13,813 nucleotides of DNA. Source: JBALVT01 sp036961345. Lineage in GTDB: Bacteria > Pseudomonadota > Gammaproteobacteria > Pseudomonadales > Halieaceae. Under the pieces are notes generated by a model, which was given only the letters and a program-made list of their open reading frames with translations, searched no databases and was not told where the DNA came from. The position numbers were made by a program, and so were the translations under genes. How positions within the stretch are numbered: the stretch's first letter is position 1; every line of letters begins with the position of its first letter. The stretch covers positions 1 to 13,813 of the forward strand of contig JBALVT010000111.1 of NCBI GenBank assembly GCA_036961345.1, written 5' to 3'. Of this stretch, positions 13,251-13,813 are shown piece by piece.

Positions 13251-13813
13251 CTAGGCCGCCTTCGCTTCCAATGCAACCTCTGCACAGACCGGACTTACCC
13301 GGAAGTCTTCAAGCTTTGGCACGCTCAGTTCACTCACCCACTGATTCCACGAATAGGGCCACATGGCCAAATCTCCATCCGCGTCCATGTACCAACTCTG
13401 GCAACCACCAACCCATACAGTTTTACTCATCCCCGCCTGCAGGTATTGATTGTACGCTACCTTTGCCTGCTCGGTAGCTTCAATGGATTCCAGTTCACCT
13501 GCACGCCAATGATCAATTAATTTGAGCACATATTCCGACTGAACTTCACTCATGGCAATCACTGAATAATTGCCAATGGGAGTATTCGGTCCCAGCATCA
13601 GGAAAAAGTTGGGAAAGCCAGGCAGACACACAGAGCGATAGGCCTGCACCTTCTTCTCCCAGGCTTTATCAATGGTTACACCGTCTCTGCCGGTAAGATT
13701 CATCGGCCGCATAAATTCAAAAGGATGAAACCCCGTCGCCATTACCACAACATCCAATTCGTGCTCTACGCCATCTTTAGTCATCACGCCTTTTTCTGTA
13801 ATACGTTCTATAT
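13251..13813 (-). CDS. FAD-dependent monooxygenase, Baeyer-Villiger/FMO type (5'-partial, C-terminal part)
   Basis: The C-terminal 186 residues of a flavoprotein monooxygenase are visible, and the frame stays open to the window edge. The marks are LDVVVMATGF, the ATG motif linking the FAD and NADPH domains, and FPNFFLMLGPNTPIGNYS, a stretch conserved in Baeyer-Villiger monooxygenases and related FMOs. A C-terminal region with WYMDADGD, MWPYSWNQWV follows, which is also common in the family. The N-terminal FAD motif (GxGxxG) and the BVMO fingerprint would lie outside the window, so ketone monooxygenation is likely but not certain. It is upstream of, and probably cotranscribed with, the SDR at 12447-13205. 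Internal ATG/GTG codons near 13784-13787 are not the true start. Confidence 0.88.
   Translation of the reverse strand, partial: IERITEKGVMTKDGVEHELDVVVMATGFHPFEFMRPMNLTGRDGVTIDKAWEKKVQAYRSVCLPGFPNFFLMLGPNTPIGNYSVIAMSEVQSEYVLKLIDHWRAGELESIEATEQAKVAYNQYLQAGMSKTVWVGGCQSWYMDADGDLAMWPYSWNQWVSELSVPKLEDFRVSPVCAEVALEAKAA

Noticed and set aside
1..13813. Mobile elements, tRNA genes, CRISPR arrays, prophage or defence genes
   Set aside because: No transposase, integrase, terminal repeats, repeat-spacer pattern or tRNA-like cloverleaf was seen on either strand.

Overview
The window reads as a chromosomal segment of a heterotrophic, probably marine, gammaproteobacterium. The basis is an HtpX protease close to the enterobacterial form, a c5-type cytochrome, moderate GC by eye, and a density of catabolic oxygenases and dehydrogenases like that of oligotrophic Cellvibrionales/Spongiibacteraceae relatives. 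The taxonomic placement is inference. Fifteen protein-coding genes are supported, with no RNA genes, insertion sequences or CRISPR arrays. No stretch over 300 bases lacks a gene.

Layout. (1) 1-1891, plus strand: a 5'-truncated ATP:ADP-antiporter-like MFS protein carrying an unexpected C-terminal cadherin-like (CADG) domain, then a small periplasmic cytochrome c. (2) 1904-5640, minus strand: an MmyB-type XRE regulator, a lipoprotein alpha/beta hydrolase, a DJ-1/PfpI protein, a 105-residue protein that looks like a lysophospholipid acyltransferase with its catalytic middle removed, and a small membrane protein joined to it by an ATGA overlap. (3) 5641-6175: a divergent control region with a strong 27-bp palindrome, then a small DUF2834-like membrane protein and a hairpin. 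(4) 6299-11422: a catabolic block. It holds an SDR dehydrogenase, two tandem SnoaL/NTF2-like proteins (minus strand), and a divergently read cluster of Rieske oxygenase alpha subunit, Rieske ferredoxin and a second Rieske oxygenase alpha subunit. A 154-bp intergenic region with a good promoter and an overlapping dyad separates the two arms. (5) 11428-13813, minus strand: a Baeyer-Villiger/FMO-type monooxygenase (cut by the window edge) followed by a second SDR, then htpX.

Taken together, the oxygenases (two Rieske systems, one flavin monooxygenase), two NAD-type SDRs, a surface or periplasmic esterase-like lipoprotein and two dehydratase-fold proteins suggest breakdown of a cyclic or polycyclic hydrophobic compound (terpenoid- or steroid-like). 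The substrate cannot be read from the sequence. No electron-transfer reductase for the Rieske ferredoxin and no classical Rieske beta subunit are present. The most interesting points are the catalytic-core-less acyltransferase remnant, the transporter-CADG fusion, the palindrome with a promoter -35-like hexamer in each arm, and the paired SnoaL proteins that keep a LinA-like Asp-His dyad next to the Rieske cluster.
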